Origin: Neisseria sicca 4320
GTDB lineage: Bacteria; Pseudomonadota; Gammaproteobacteria; Burkholderiales; Neisseriaceae
Direction: 5' to 3'
Assembly (NCBI RefSeq): GCF_000193735.1
Contig: NZ_AEPF01000089.1
Location: 1 to 14,811, forward strand
DNA: 14,811 nt
Positions within the stretch are counted from its first letter, which is position 1; each line of letters begins with the position of its first letter. Positions 14,382 through 14,811 of this stretch are shown piece by piece. Below the pieces are notes generated by a model. That model had not been told where the DNA came from, ran no database searches, and worked only from the letters and a program-made list of their open reading frames with translations. The translations under genes and the position numbers were made by a program.

Positions 14382-14420
14382 AGGTCGTCTGAAAAACCGG
14401 ATTTTGGGTTTTCAGACGAC
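14382..14420. terminator. DUS hairpin terminator truncated by an insertion sequence
   Basis: Exact DUS at 14382-14393 (+) pairs with GGTTTTCAGACGAC (14407-14420), making a 14-bp stem directly after ccoI. The second arm stops at CGAC: the CTTTTT that ends the other copies is replaced by the IS end at 14423, so the usual T run is missing. Confidence 0.7.
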
Positions 14421-14422
14421 GT

Positions 14423-14811
14423 GAGACCTTTGCAAAAAAGCCCTTCCTTCGACAGCCGAAACCCAAACACAGGTTTTCAGCTATTTCCCTCCCCCAATAC
14501 CTCCTGATTTCACCCAAATGCCCCCTTAATCCTCCCCGGACGCCCCATAATAAGGCATCCGAGCCGCCTTTTAGGCGCAAACAGACACACTTAGCCAGTT
14601 AGCCGCTTTCAACAGGTTCAAACACATCGCCTTCAGATGGCTTTGCGCACTCACTTTAATCAACCCGAAATAGGCTGCCCGGGCATAGCGGAATTTACGG
14701 TGCGGCGTACCGAACTTCATCGACTTCTATGGCCTGACGCTGTTTGCTGCCGACGGTCTGAATAATGGTGGCGTCAATGACGGCGGCGGATGCTTTCTCT
14801 ACTTTTAAGCC
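14423..14811 (-). mobile_element. IS5-family element end (IS1655/IS1106-like), degenerate
   Basis: GAGACCTTTGCAAAA at 14423-14437 is the terminal repeat that I recall for IS1655/IS1106-type elements of Neisseria. Noncoding IS tail and then the 3' part of a transposase gene on the minus strand follow, running past the window edge. The copy is an internally deleted remnant (see pseudogene). Confidence 0.85.
14571..14811 (-). pseudogene. IS5-family transposase, internal deletion, partial
   Basis: Reading leftwards from the window edge, one frame encodes the segment around the first catalytic Asp (EKASAAVIDATIIQT, then GSKQRQAIEVDE). At about 14715-14720 it jumps into a different frame encoding the transposase C-terminus (FGTPHRKFRYARAAYFG through LKAANWLS), ending at TAA 14571-14573. 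By comparison with intact relatives as I remember them, about 140-150 residues between these parts are missing, including the second catalytic Asp and the catalytic Glu region. The first frame meets a stop soon after the junction, so the element cannot make an active transposase. Its 5' part lies outside the window. Confidence 0.85.

Noticed and set aside
1..14811. CRISPR array, tRNA, rRNA or prophage genes
   Set aside because: No regularly spaced direct repeats, cloverleaf-type sequences, rRNA segments or phage-type proteins were seen; the recurring repeats are DUS and Correia elements.

Overview
The window reads as chromosome of a commensal Neisseria. The main marker is the 12-mer AGGTCGTCTGAA, which occurs 19 times exactly (12 on +, 7 on -) in 14.8 kb. 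This is the DNA uptake sequence dialect that I associate with the N. mucosa/N. sicca group, not the meningococcal/gonococcal form ATGCCGTCTGAA. Two Correia elements, an IS5-family (IS1655/IS1106-like) remnant and Neisseria-type proteins throughout agree with this. Species assignment is inference.

Layout. (1) 1-319: no gene I can identify, a DUS-type inverted repeat and a promoter. (2) 320-2627: a three-gene polar amino-acid ABC importer, probably for cystine (lipoprotein receptor, permease, ATPase). It is followed by a DUS-hairpin terminator and a full-length Correia element whose right end forms a promoter facing the next gene. (3) 2978-4900: ABC-F ATPase YheS. (4) 5034-6109: two small secreted proteins that look like diverged tandem paralogues. 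(5) 6264-7037 (-): folE2, GTP cyclohydrolase IB, divergent from (6) 7219-8376: a PLP-dependent trans-sulfuration enzyme. (7) 8470-8928: a META-domain (HslJ-like) lipoprotein, then a short-form Correia element and another DUS terminator. (8) 9163-11159: fpr (ferredoxin/flavodoxin-NADP reductase) and hflX (ribosome-associated GTPase), probably one operon. (9) 11350-11475 (-): an unrecognised 41-residue single-span membrane protein. (10) 11476-11892: an AT-rich gene-free stretch. (11) 11893-14364: a CcoI/FixI-type copper P1B-ATPase. (12) 14423-14811: the end of an IS5-family element with an internally deleted transposase; it continues past the window edge.

Most genes are core housekeeping: sulfur amino-acid uptake and metabolism, folate synthesis, redox, ribosome rescue/translation and copper delivery to cytochrome oxidase. 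I do not see a defence system, prophage, CRISPR array or obviously new multi-gene system. The interest lies in repeat biology. DUS are used as terminators and as in-frame peptide-coding inserts. The two Correia elements carry equivalent outward promoters, one facing yheS and one antisense to the lipoprotein gene. An IS end directly truncates a DUS terminator. There are also two little-described small genes or gene pairs.
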